NCBI GenBank assembly: GCA_964017045.1
Contig: OZ024802.1
Location: 6,804,413 to 6,868,412, forward strand
Length of the DNA stretch: 64,000 nucleotides
DNA from: Omphiscola glabra
Taxonomy: Eukaryota > Mollusca > Gastropoda > Lymnaeidae
Reading direction: 5' to 3'
The notes under the pieces were generated by a model. That model worked only from the letters and a program-made list of their open reading frames with translations, ran no database searches and was not told the DNA's origin. The translations under genes were made by a program, and so were the position numbers. Each line of letters starts with the position of its first letter. Position 1 is the first letter of the stretch. Positions 36,318 to 48,537 of the stretch are shown here, piece by piece.

Positions 36318-37139
36318 TTGTTCTTATTTATTTGTATGGTGTTTTTTTTTTGTTTGTTAGTCTTTTTTTTGCTTTATTTTATTATTTTTTTTGTTGGGGG
36401 GGGGGGGTGAGGAGTAGGGGTAATTTTGTTGAATTTTGCATCACGGTCGGTCCTTGGTACAGGGAATGCATGCAACTGTCTGTGGCGTCATTTCGATCCC
36501 AAACAAAAATTAGAAATGCTAAATTCACGGATAATTTTTTTTTTATTTATATACAAATGAGGTACATAATGCCGTTGAGCGACTCTTCCGTGAGATTTCC
36601 CTTTACAGCCAATGTAGTTGAAGGGTAAAACAGCTATTTAAATAAAAATAATTGAATATGGCAAACAGTTAATTATTATTATTTTTAAATTTTTGACTGT
36701 TTGAAAAAAAGGACGTCATTTGTAGTAATTTATTTTAGTTAAAATGAAGAATTAAATTTACAAAAATATAGTACATTCAATTATCTTTCATTTGATACCT
36801 CATTTGGTCTTACAAACCCAACAATAATATTTTAAATCGTTTTTTAATCACAACCTCTCAATTCTGGTACCCGTGCCGTGTACCTATATGTGCAGCCTTT
36901 ATTTAGATTAAGTCCACTCTGCTACTGTGCGTGATGGGGGGCGTCATTGTATTTTTTACCACATCATATCTTGTGACGTCATTGTAAGTCAAAATTAACA
37001 ATATCAATAAAAAATTTAATTAAATAAACTTAAGAGACCAGGTTTTTAATTATTAAATGTAAAAACATGCTTTACAAAATATAATCTTTGGTGAACGACA
37101 CGTGAGAATCTGAACATTTCCAAGGGGCAATAATAGTTA

Positions 37140-38060
37140 CAAAGTATACATAATCAAGAAAAGGCGATAGCCTGCGCAAACCCCCCCCCCCCCCCCCCAA
37201 GCCCATTCAATTCAATCTTACTATTATTTCCCTATCACTAACAGGAGAAAAGTCTTTGGAATAGAAACCTGGCCATGCACACTGATCCAACGTCACATAG
37301 GAGATGGCGTCGGTGGGCCGTCGAGCGCGAGCTCTTTATGCCCCCCCTCCTTATGCTCTTTAAGCCGACGGACCGTGCGGCGGTGCACCGGGAACCTCCC
37401 CCCTGGCCTGGGGGACGTCCGGTCGACCGAGAATGCTGCGTTTAATGCGTTCGCTATCAACTCTCCGGGAGTCAGGACGGCTTTGCTTCCAGTCCGGGGG
37501 GATGGTGTTGTGTTACCGCCCCCGCCACCCAGGGAGCCTTTCGGTCGGGACGTTAAGGTGGGACGAAACGGTTGCCTAGGAGCGGCTTTCTCTCGGCCGC
37601 GTAGCTAAAATAATCGGTATAGGCTAATTCGCCACCCCTACCTCATATCCATCAAAGGCAACAAGTAATCATTTTAGACACTGCTACTCCCGTTGCGTTG
37701 GGAGTCATGCGGTCGGCCGGGGTTTTTTGGCTTCGGGTGGAAAATCCCCCCTACTAGTCCGCCACGCCACGAAGAGGCAAACCCAATGTGGACGCTCCCA
37801 AGTTGTCCCATGGACGCGGACGCACGGCACGGGCACTGATCCAACAGAATGGACGTTCCTTAACCGTTGCTTCATTCACCATTTAGGACACGTGAACTCA
37901 ATGAGTAGATGACTTAATAAATATTCACCCTGTCACAGATCGTCTTGTTTGTTTATCCTGTCACAGATCGTCCTGTTCGCTTATCCTGTCACAGATCGTT
38001 TTCGCATTTAGTGAAAAGTTTCCCCTGCGGCCCCGGGGCCGGGGTTTAAGCTGTCCGTCC
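37140..38060. mobile_element. GC-rich block, probable transposon-derived sequence
   Basis: A sharply bounded GC- and CpG-rich stretch in an AT-rich region. It contains the repeated CACTGATCCAAC (near 37279 and 37838) and three copies of CCTGTCACAGATCGT (near 37930, 37957 and 37985). Open frames on the plus strand reach 77 and 61 codons. I could not match it to a known element; a retrotransposon 5' region is one possibility and a CpG-rich promoter another. Confidence 0.35.
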
Positions 38061-38267
38061 ACTAGCCAAACCACACTTTTATTTCTATAGATTGAGTTTT
38101 CTAGACGGCAACTTCACACATAGCTTACACTTACTTGTAGGTCATACAGAATAAAAAGCTCAAAATCAATTAAAAGTGTATTTAATAAATTAGATCAATT
38201 AGTGTGTTCAGCTCAATATGATGATTACAGTACGGTGACAGTTTCCGAAAAAAATAAATAAATCAAA

Positions 38268-38348
38268 ATGGCGTTTGGTGTGTATTGCATCTTCGCCACT
38301 TTCGATTTCAATAATTATGGTGTTTTAGCTAAAGCGGTGGTTAGATGA
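38268..38348 (+). CDS. Possible upstream ORF of TMEM183 (26 codons)
   Basis: ATG in the context AAAATGG opens 26 codons, starting MAFGVYCIFATFDFNNYGVL, and stops 39 bp before the TMEM183 start codon. If transcription starts upstream it could limit translation of the main frame. The transcription start is unknown. Confidence 0.25.
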   Translation: MAFGVYCIFATFDFNNYGVLAKAVVR

Positions 38349-38387
38349 CGATTCGGAAGAGAAAGAGGCAAAGGAAATATTCTAAAA

Positions 38388-41300
38388 ATGCCTAAAGGCG
38401 GAAAAAAAGGGAAAAGACGACAGGACTTAGTTAGCAGTTCAGGTTAGGCTAAATTATTACTCAAACTAAAAGAAGTGTAGTGTAGTAATTAACAAAATAC
38501 TAAATACCCCAAAAACATTATTAATTACTATCACTATCAGTCAGACTATCACTATGACTACAATATACTATACTATATTAATATACTATATCATTAATAA
38601 TATAATAATTAATGTTAGTAGCAAGTAGACTTTACATTTTTAATTAGTAATTAGGCATAACTCAACCTAACATATGATTAAGTTAACATTTTCATTTATC
38701 ATTTAACATTAACATACTAACACTAACATACTGCACTTAGACTTAGACTTAAGTCTTAAGTACAGTCAGTGCAGTAGTGATTAGACCAGCTAGTAGCTAG
38801 GATTAGGGCCAAGATCAATAGTCAATAGGGCCAAGCATGACAATATTATATTTATATAGTATAGTCTAAGTATAGGCCTAAATCTAATAATTCCTAATAA
38901 AAGGTTAGGGAGAAGTGGGGGGTGCAGACCGCACTGGGTGACACCATCTCAGTCTCAGGGGTGACACCTAATTGTAAAATTACATATTTATAGAGAACAC
39001 AACCGAATTTCATAAAAGGATAACCGAATACATGTAAATTTTCCACACATGTAACCAATCAAAATGCTTGCTTTATTAAAAGTTCAAAGTTGATGCATTA
39101 GAAATGAGGTGACCCTAAAATTAGGTCAGAAAACACCATTTTGACAATAATTCAACACTGATTGAAGTGTTCTGTAACTTTTGTAAGTGACAGAAAGCTA
39201 TGTTTATCTAAATTCTGAGAAATAAAGCTTTCCATTGATACCAAATGCAATGCGGTTGGGCGATTCTAAGTACATGAATCGAATCTGTAAAATTTAAAAA
39301 CATTAAAAAATGATTTTTACCCATTTATTTATATTTATAGGGTTAAAAAATAATATTTTAAAACAAAATTCTAATATCTTTTAATAATTAATTTAAATGT
39401 ATTATTTTTTTTTAACAGGGTTTTAAAACAAAATATATTAAACGTAGAAATGCTCAAAAATTATTTTTTTCGCCGATTCTTCAGTAGCACTGCCCCTTAA
39501 CATTTGAGCATGATTGTCATACAGCACAAAGTCTTTTACATGCTGTCTGTGATTTCACACTTATCTGTTACCTTTATTTTTGGGATGATCTACTTGGGGA
39601 AGTTTATCTTACACAGCTGTATCTGCAGACTAAAGGCTTACTCTTGACAAAGTGGTGACCAACCTAGAGGCCTTAAGATTGTTTAAGAATCTACTATCAG
39701 CAAGTAAAGAAGAGTTATTGGTGCCCGTTCCAAAATTAATATCATTCTATGATGAGTTTCAGAAGATAAACTTTTAAAAGAAATACAATGGCTTAGAAGA
39801 CACGTGACAGCTGATATTAAATTTCACAGTCATGGACTGGTCAGTATTTGATGTTTTGAAATTCATAGCTGAATGGGACTTCCTAGAATTTCTACCAATA
39901 CTCTTACTACGCCTTAAATTGTTTTTTACGATCTGCATCTGTGGCATCATGTGAGCGGAGCTTTTCAAAACTAAGGCTTATCAAGCACTATTTACTATCC
40001 ACCATGGGACAATCAGGGCTTTCTAATGTGGTTCTACAATCAATTGAAAGTGGCACATTGAAGGATATTGATTTTGATAAAGCCATTGACAGGTTTGCAG
40101 CTTTCAAGACCAGGAAAGGAAAATTTTAATTACATTATATTTAATGTAAAAATAACTATAACTTAACGTTGTTACAGTTCTTAATCTTAAATACATTTAC
40201 CTCCTGACCTTCAATTAATTTGTTTTTGTTCTTGTCATTGTTATACTGTGGACTTATTTTTACAAGAAGAATTCCATCGTGGAAGTCAGGGGGAAGAGGG
40301 TGACACCATGAGTTTACTGCACCGGGTGACACCAACCCTAGCTACACCATGACCTAACACTACTAACTTTACTAAGAGAGCAACTGAGCTGCAAAGTAAA
40401 TTTCCAGGAAGTAGCCCCACTAAGACCAATGATTAAAACTAGTTTGCTAGTGGTAGTGTAGTGTATAAGATTAATAATTTCAAATAGTATAAGTTAATTA
40501 AGTATAGGCCTTAATGAGGCCCTAATAAATTGGATTAGAATATTTGCTAGCTAGGCCTTTAATAGTTATTAGTTATATTGCCTAAGCCTAGACCTAGACT
40601 GCTTAGAGTGCTGTGGGCTAGAGATGAGAATACAAACAAACACGAACCCTGATGACAATTGAACAAAACTTCCAAATAGTTTATGTGCTTTTAGAAGCAG
40701 CCAGAGGTGGGGTGCACCCTTAGACAGTGTATTGAGTGCTAGAATTGAACCAAAATTTGTGCAGCTTGTAAATAGAGAATGAATGTCAAATTCTGCTTTA
40801 AATTTAACTTTTGGTTAAAATATAAAAAAATAAGAATATTAATAATATTACTAAACAGCTTATTTCTTTGCATAATTTTACTTAGTATACCATGATTTAT
40901 TTAAAGTATTGGAAATTTTACTTTCCTTTGCAACAACTAAATATAATCATAAATTAAAAATAAAATAATGATTCAATAGAGCATAGGCCCTAAGGCAGGC
41001 ATAGCCTAAGCTGCTTGCCAAATGTGGCCTGGCCCGTTTAAACTATGCAGCATGCCAGATTAGTGATGCATCACAAATAAACTTTATCATACTTAATGCA
41101 ATTTACATAACAATTATTTTTTTAGAGTTAAGTGAGAGAGAAGTAAAGATAATATTAGTACTTTTATTAATTTATTTTATGATTTAATTAGTTAGGTTTT
41201 TACAAATTATTTCATTTTGATTTCCAATTTATTATGACTATGTAGATTAAAACTAAAAGTAATAATATGATGTGTTGAATTATTAATTATATACATCTTT

Positions 41301-44300
41301 TATTAAGGGTACTTTTTTATTTATTTCACTATCAAAGTGGACAGTCAAGCTATTTGGTTTAATCACCCCTGCCCTGTTGCTACCCTAGAAATACTAACTA
41401 AGTATTTAATAGTTTGGGGCCATCCATAAAGTATGTCTCCCCCCCCTCCCCCATCAACCTGGTCACAAATTTTGGACCCCCCTTTATGGATTGCCCCTTT
41501 ACTATTTGTAGTGTTGAGTAGTAGTATATTAGTATAGTATTAAGTTTAGTCACAGAGTCAGAGTCTACAACTTCTTATGTTTAGTAATTGCCAAATAATA
41601 TGACTTATTTCAGACATTAGTCTTCTTGACTTTGCAAATGCTCGAATACCCCAGTCATGTGGTCGCTTAAAGAAATCTGTTGTCAATCCTTCTGGAGCTG
41701 GAGGTAAATTTTTAAAATTCTAATATGTCCCAAAGTTGAAAAACAACAACACTGATGGATTTATGTTTTAATTTAAAACAGATAAACATATTTCACTTTG
41801 GTGATACTTACACACCATAACCAATTCAAATTAATATAATTATAATTTTTTTCTTCTTTTTGCAGCAATGCCTAAATCTGTCAGTGCCCAAAAGTTAGTA
41901 GATAAAGAGGATGAGGAAGTTTTAAGCTGGCTTGACAGAGATCTTGAAGATTTTGTTATAGAAGATATACCTGAAGAGGATGAAGAAGATACAACACTCA
42001 CTGCAGGTGTACATATATTTACATTTGATTTTTTAAAACTATTCTCCTTGTTAAGCTTTAAAAAAGATACTTGTTAACATTATAATGCAATTTGAAATCA
42101 ATAAAAAAAAAAAAAAAGGAATCCAAGTGATTTCACTAAAATGGCATATGCTGTTAACTTTTCAACTGTTTTAAAAAATTTTAATTTTTAAAAAAAAATT
42201 CCTTTAAAGGGGAGATAATGGCATTTTTGTATAGAAACCTATTACCGGATTATCAACTAACTTAAAAATTTAAACATTGTTACCCGGTAAAAAATTGTAT
42301 CATATAAAATCTTAAACAAATATTAAAAAATAATATTTCATCAGCTGCACATACACAAATAAAGGATATAAATAAGAAAAAGAAAGAGAAAGGCCTTGGA
42401 GGGGGAATATCATATCCAACAGACTTGTGGTTCTTGATAGGCAACTATGTACATCCAGAAGATGTTGGCAGGTTTGCAGGTATATGCAAGGGATCTTATA
42501 TGGTTACCAACACGGCTGCTTTCTGGAGGAAAATCTACAAAAGGTGAATGAAACCTAATAATCATGATTTTTTATAAATATTTTTTTTTTAATGTTTGTG
42601 TAGAAATATGTTAAACTGTTCATGTGCTCATATTAGACAGGGAATAAGAATCTCTGAACAATATCAAGTGATAGTTTAGGCTAGATTTAACATTATTTAT
42701 ATTTAGAATCATTGATATATTGTCTTTAAAGGGATCTTTAGTTAGTAAATTTAGGTAAATAAAAACAGTTTTAAAGTGACTTAGTCAAAGCTAATAATAC
42801 ACATAGGAGTATATTACTAGCATTTGTTGCTGTGAGGTCTCAGAATTTTACAAAAGCAAGGAAGAACTTAACTACTGCTAGTTTTTTTTGGTAAAGGCTT
42901 TTACAAAAAAATATTTTACATAATGTGTTGTGTCTTTGGCACAGACACCTGCTTGATTCTCTTATTTATTCATAAAATTGTAGAGATCAAAGATGATTTT
43001 TGGAACTTAAATTTAAATACAATCCTGTGGTTTGAGATCTGAGAAATTTTTACTTACATTTCAGGTATACATTCTGACTCCCAATATCTGACATCACAAA
43101 TGTATATTTTCTCTTTTGGTTTTCTATTTTAATTCAATAATAATAGACTCACCACTTCGACTCTTTGGCTAAGTAGACCCACCACTTCGACTCTTTGGCT
43201 AAGCAGCACAGCTTCCTGAGACTGGTTGATTATTTTATTAATGAGTTTTTGAATAAGGCAAAATTTTTGATATATTCCAGATATTATTACAAGGGTAAGG
43301 AAGGACTGCCTGAACATGTCAAACCTCATAGCATGGAAAAACTACATGGGCTACGTGCACGTGTTATACGTTCTATGTTTTTCCTGTATCAACCACTTGT
43401 GTCCAGGGTACAGAGCAGAGGTCCAATGGAAGATGAACCTCATGTTCTCAAAGGTAAGGTGCACAGAAAATAGAAAGTAATTAATTTCATATATTGGGAC
43501 AGGAATTTTTATTAAAACTACCTCATAATACATAAATAAGACAGCCCCAAAATTTGTGCTTTCAATTTAAAAAGGATGCACATTTATGTTATGTTTCTTG
43601 TAAAAAAAACACCATATTATGAATGGTCCTTTATTTCTTCTTTTGCCTACTTTTCAGGGCATAGGTGTCTTTTGGCATGGCATCAACCAGCAACCAAAGG
43701 TTGGCTCTTTTGCTTCAAGTTCCAGAAACCATCTTTTCAGTCTTTGACTAGCAGACCTTCTAATAAACTGGACATCTATCACGGTAAGCAGCTTGTTGCA
43801 GCAAATTGGGAGTAATAGCATATCTTTCTTGAAGTATAATTAAACTAAGCAGGCTGCGCGATCTTATTTGTTATCTTCTTTGCTGGCATCCGTCCGTCAC
43901 AAGGTGACGATGGTGTGGAATTCGCAGGATGAAATCCTCAAGGCCTGGGATTCTCCTTCTAGGATTACAAGCTGGTTCCCAACAGCAAATCGCCTCTCTC
44001 CACACCACTGGATAACCCCAAGGGAACATCATGTGGATGATACAGCAGGAGTTGTCAGAATGTTTCATTATATCAATGTTATCCGCCTTTCGGGACTCCG
44101 TCTCCGGGTATGAATTCAGAGTTTCCTTCTCTTAGATGAGTTGCCGTCCAAGGTTAACGAGTCCCATCCACCTGGGTTGCTGGTGATGTTTTTGCTTGAC
44201 TGGGCTTTGGTGTGGATTGAACTCCAGACCATCAACTTGAGATTCATTTTAGACCACTTCGTTATCTTCTTATGACAGTGCATATGTCCTTGTTCAATAA

Positions 44301-45526
44301 ATTATCTTCATAATTTTCTAATTCTGCAGGTTACAATGACTTGTTCTACAACCCTGAAGGGGGATGTTCTGTGCTTCAAGTGACGTGCTGTCACTTTGCT
44401 TCAGTGGCTTCTGTCATGGGATTACTACTGAGCCAGGTCAGAGTTTTGATTTATTTAAAGTTATAATGAACCAGGTCAGAGTTTTGATTTATTTAAAGTT
44501 ATAATGAACCAGGTCAGAGTTTTGATTTATTTAATGTTATAATGAACCAGGTCAGAGTTTTGATTTATTTAAAGTTATACTGAACCAGGTCAGAGTTTTG
44601 ATTTATTTAAAGTTATACTGAACCAGGTCAGAGTTTTGATTTATTTAATGTTATAATGAACCAGGTCAGAGTTTTGATTTATTTAAAGTTATACTGAACC
44701 AGGTCAGAGTTTTGATTTATTTAATGTTATAATGAACCAGGTCAGAGTTTTGATTTATTTAAAGTTATAATGAACCAGGTCAGAGTTTTGATTTATTTAA
44801 AGTTATAATGAACCAGGTCAGAGTTTTGATTTATTTAAAGTTATAATGAACCAGGTCAGAGTTTTGATTTATTTAAAGTTATAATGAACCAGGTCAGAGT
44901 TTTGATTTATTTAAAGTTATAATGAACCAGGTCAGAGTTTTGATTTATTTAAAGTTATAATGAACCAGGTCAGAGTTTTGATTTATTTAAAGTTATACTG
45001 AACCAGGTCAGAGTTTTTATTTATTTAAAGTTATAATTAAATAATTTTATATATACCCTCCCCCTGCAGCTCTTCTGTAAATATATTAATATTTGTGTTT
45101 TCTTTGGCATGTGTCTTGTAGCAGATGCTCTCTGCTGAAATATTGGTGGATTTTTTTCTATCCTTATCCTACTTTATACAACATTGCATCTTTTAACGTT
45201 AAAGAATTGAGCAGCTGAATGATAGCATTTCAAATAACTTAAAAAACAACTTAGATTTTCTCTCCTTTTCCAAAAGGATAACATGAGATATATTAAAATT
45301 TACATTTATTGTATTACATCCTTCTTTTGTTACATTAATCCATATATATTTACAGATTTATGTTACACTTAGTGCAGGATTCCGTCATCATCGACTGCGG
45401 CTTCACTTTGATTCCCGAATCATCTCCTCAAACCAGTCATCTTCAGAGATGGTAGTAGTGCTTGATGATGTCATCTCTATTAGACTTTTACAGTGGTGGT
45501 ACCCTGGTTACCCCTTTACATCCTGA
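38388..45526 (+). CDS. TMEM183: Transmembrane protein 183 (TMEM183) homologue, complete
   Basis: Eight exons: 38388-38442, 41614-41703, 41866-42006, 42345-42543, 43281-43453, 43658-43783, 44330-44436, 45356-45526. All junctions are GT-AG, and the frame closes to 353 aa (human TMEM183A is about 376). The start is supported by MPKGGKKGKR, aligning with the human MPKRGKR start. Other family strings are LLDFANARIPQSCGRLKKSV, YPTDLWFLIGNYVHPEDVGR (residues about 119-138), TNTAAFWRKIY, SMEKLHGLRARVIRSMF and the C-terminal SIRLLQWWYPGYPFTS. Residues about 281-306 form the likely single membrane segment. The LWFLIGNYVHPEDVGRFAGICK region resembles an F-box-like helix pattern (inference). Cellular role is poorly known. 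A polyadenylation signal AATAAA lies at 45815. Confidence 0.95.
38910..40345 (+). mobile_element. Decayed hAT-family DNA transposon in TMEM183 intron 1
   Basis: Bounded by related GC-richer ends: GCACTGGGTGACACCATCTC near 38933 and GCACCGGGTGACACC near 40320. The 3' half encodes a broken transposase C terminus (separate entry). The remainder has lost its reading frame. Exact termini and target duplication are not clear. Confidence 0.65.
39600..40129 (+). pseudogene. hAT transposase remnant (C-terminal dimerisation region)
   Basis: One frame reads DWSVFDVLKFIAEWDFLEF then LPILLLRLKLFFTICI and hits a stop. A second frame continues with VASCERSFSKLRLIKHYLLS, TMGQSGLSNVVLQSIES and FDKAIDRFAAFKTRKGKF. 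This is the conserved C-terminal dimerisation region of hAT transposases of the ZMYM1/TTF-zinc-finger type. A frameshift near 39945 separates the two parts, so the copy is dead. Confidence 0.85.
41416..41497. mobile_element. 82-bp MITE with GGGGCCATCCATAAA ends
   Basis: Terminal inverted repeats GGGGCCATCCATAAA (41416-41430) and TTTATGGATTGCCCC (41483-41497, one mismatch). It lies in TMEM183 intron 1, about 115 bp upstream of exon 2. A related, truncated copy is at 55890. Superfamily not determined. Confidence 0.75.
43860..44272 (-). mobile_element. tRNA-derived SINE, copy 2, with longer tail
   Basis: Minus-strand head with a B-box-like GGAGTTCAATCC (44214-44225), followed by the same body as the copy at 25690-26039: GGATGGGACTCGTTAACCTT and GGAGACGGAGTCCCG. 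Its 3' part is different and longer, with a region around CAGCTTGTAATCCTAG and CACCATCGTCACCTTGTGAC. It occupies most of TMEM183 intron 6. Its ends are approximate. Confidence 0.75.
44429..45040. repeat. 38-bp minisatellite starting on the TMEM183 exon 7 donor
   Basis: Sixteen units with CCAGGTCAGAG at 44433, 44471 and every 38 bp to 45003. The first unit spans the exon 7 / intron 7 junction (GAGCCAG before GTCAGAG). The other fifteen carry GAACCAG before GTCAGAG, then TTTTGATTTATTTAAAGTTA. Each unit therefore keeps an intact copy of the donor. Confidence 0.96.
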
Positions 45527-47847
45527 CAAATAAGAGAACATACTATACATCCATAATTAACTTAATTCTATTTAGTCACATTTTTTTAGTAAATATCGTC
45601 TACTTTCTCTCTGTCTCCCTGCTATAATAGATGATGTCACTACAAAACATAAGAACATATCCTAACCACACTTTTACACTTGGACTGCTCAGTACTGGTT
45701 GTGTTTTGGCTATGTTTTGAAGACAATATATTTTAAATTGGACTTCTATCATAAAGATAGAATTAAAGGAATTTTAGATACATCCTTATTATGTTAAATA
45801 CTGTTAATTAATTAAATAAACGTTCAAAATTAGCCTTGTCAAATATTATTAGTATGCTATACTAAGTTGTTCTTTTAGCATTTTAAATCCTATTTTTTAT
45901 TCATGGTTTAAGTTTAAATTGTGTGAAGTATTTGTTCAAATAATAAATAAGTGAAAGATTTTACAGTGAACATGTTGGGATTTATGCTGTTGTATATTTA
46001 TTTTCAATGCAATATTTATAGAAACATTAAAAATTTTATTACTGCCTTAAAACTAACAGGTTGTAAAGTAAAAAGTTTATTGTTTAGCAAGAAATACATA
46101 CATCGTGTATTAAGAATATGAGCCATTTGATACTGATAGTCTGTTAATACTAATGTTGACATATTTCATCATGCATTACATCATTTAAAGTACATCGCAT
46201 TATTTATATAAGAGCTTGTGATAAATGTTTACATATCTCCGATCTGATAAATTAAAGCTAGAGAAAAAAATCTCATATAACGAGGACCATATGTATTTGT
46301 GATGGGTTGGATTTTAAAATATTACATTGTATAAACTACAATATTGCACGTATTGTTTTGATTATTCTGGGATGTGTTATTTGTTTCGGCTTAATTAAAT
46401 GTTTATGCGATAAGAATTTTTAACAGGCATTGGTAAATTTTTTCATTTCGTCAATAAATTTTAAGACTATGAGCACTTTATACTTCTTTGTTTCAATTGG
46501 GTACCAAAATCAAACCTTCTCAAAAAAAGAAGCCATAAAATATACCCCCCCCCCCCCCCAAAACTCAATGATCCTAGTTACAATAATTATTAGTTCTTAT
46601 TCATCTTGTAGAGAGTCAGTCACTAGTTTTTGTTACTAACTGCCTTGCCATTTTAAACAATTTATCTTTTATAATACTACACTTTCTTACCACAGTTAGT
46701 TATGACAAAATGTACTGACCAATTTTGAAAAGTGCAACTCAGGACCACTTAATCTAGACATTCCAATTATTAAAAAGAACTGCACAATCTATACACATCC
46801 TATCTTTTCTTTCCGATGATACTGGCCTATTCAAAGATATTACAGATTAAATAGCAAAATTATTTAAATAATGATAACTAATTACAGCTATCCAGGTTCC
46901 ATTGTACAATTACAATTTTATTTTCTTCTCATTATTTTTAATTGTTTAGGTAGTTCTGTCATTATACTTATTGTTTTGAATATGGTATATTATTTTTAAA
47001 TTGTTCTCGTACTCATATTATTTTAGCTTAATTTACATAAAATTTAAAATGAATTAATCAAATGTTTTATTGACTCTCTTAAGCCTTGACAATATCAAGT
47101 ACCCATCACTTTTTAAATGTCAACTAAATTAAGAAAGTTTTAATTTTAACAGGCTTGCTAATATACCTTGACTATTTGCTCTATGAACTCTGTGTCATAT
47201 TCAAACAATGGTCACATAGAAGTCCTACATATAAATATTGCAGTTGTCTCTGAGACAAAAATCTGAGCCCTATTTTTGCTTTTAAAGAAGTTAATTTTTG
47301 TTTCTTCTCTTCCTCAATATTGTTGAATAACAAAATGCTTGTAAAAAATATGTATATTAGTTGAAAATTCTACATTGTTACTAGATTAGCACTTGAAGAG
47401 TAGCCAAGTTCAGAAACCAGCTTGTTTTATGTACTCTGCTGAAACCAACATTGTGATAATACTTCAATAAAATTATTAAAATATGTTTTTGCTTTCAGTG
47501 TGTTAATTACCTTACCAGAACTATTCAAAGCCTCAGAACTTTAAGTATTTTTTTTACACCGAATAATAAATGACAGCCAGATGACAACCATAAAATTCTA
47601 TTAGCAAGACCGCACCTCACATATTTCGGTGTGTGACAAAGAAGTGCACATATGTTTTAAGATAAATGGTTTGACATTAAATTTAGTTTCTGATATCAAC
47701 ACAATCATTTTTATAAAAACTAAAAGAGATATACATTCGTTCAAAATAATAATTTATTGTAAAATTTTGTACACTGTAATTATATATGAAAATGAAGTAC
47801 ACATTAACTAACACTCAAGATGGGTGATGCTCTAAATATAACTTTAG

Positions 47848-47946
47848 GGGACCGCTGGTCTTCACCATAACTACATGTATAACAACGGACAGAGGCGTTT
47901 CACAGTAGAAGAAGAGTTTATCGTTGGAGCAATCAGGTTACTGCAG
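47848..47946 (+). other. Orphan exon-like island, plus strand
   Basis: A 99-bp, 33-codon open segment between an acceptor-like ATAACTTTAG and a donor-like GTGTGA. Translation runs GTAGLHHNYMYNNGQRRF then TVEEEFIVGAIRLLQ. It looks protein-like, but I cannot identify it and no partner exon is obvious. It could be a captured exon fragment or chance. Confidence 0.3.
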
Positions 47947-48433
47947 GTGTGATGATAGCTATATTTACAGTTTTATAAACCAGACAGATAGTTGCACCCT
48001 TTACAATGTAGATATTACATTATTTACATAGTCTGAAATCCTAGTGTCAACTGACTTCAATACCCCAAGTGTTAAAATTCATCTCTCACAAAAAAATACT
48101 TAACATCAGCGTACAAGAAGCTCATTATATTATAAGAAGAAACAGCATTTTATGTTCCTGAATATTCAAAAGTTTTTTTTAACATTTTTTGACCTGTGTG
48201 AGATTTATTTTCTGAAATCTTCAAATGTTTTGAGATTAATTTATAAAATAATTTATGAGTATGACTGTGTTTAATTGTAGATAATAATAAAACATAGTAG
48301 TGACTGACATGTTAGTGATATAAAAATGGCAGTACATGATTTAAATCTGTTATCCCCCTTAGAATAAACTCATTGACAATAAGGGGGGAAAAAAAAAAGG
48401 GGGGGGGAGAGAATACACTGATCAGGTTTAGGT

Positions 48434-48537
48434 AAAAGGAAATTTGTGAAACAAGGTATGGGAAAAGCTGAAACAATGTTGTTTTGTTGCATCCTTTTTT
48501 CAGCTTTTCCCATACCTTGTTTCATACATTTCCTTTT
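48434..48537. ncRNA. Long near-perfect hairpin (possible small-RNA precursor or MITE)
   Basis: Arms at 48434-48473 and 48498-48537 are reverse complements at 38 of 40 positions, with a 24-nt loop. The core arm sequence is GAAACAAGGTATGGGAAAAG. Size and loop are compatible with a microRNA-like precursor, but the near-perfect pairing over 40 bp also fits a short MITE or a young inverted duplication. Transcription is unknown. Confidence 0.5.

Larger units (their letters stand above)
35270..38387. other. Divergent intergenic segment, liprin-alpha / TMEM183
   Basis: Separates the start codons of two divergent genes, so it should carry both promoters. No TATA box is convincingly placed. It contains the 28-bp array and the GC-rich block listed separately. 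Long T and G runs lie at 36340-36410 and a C run at 37180-37198. Confidence 0.7.
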
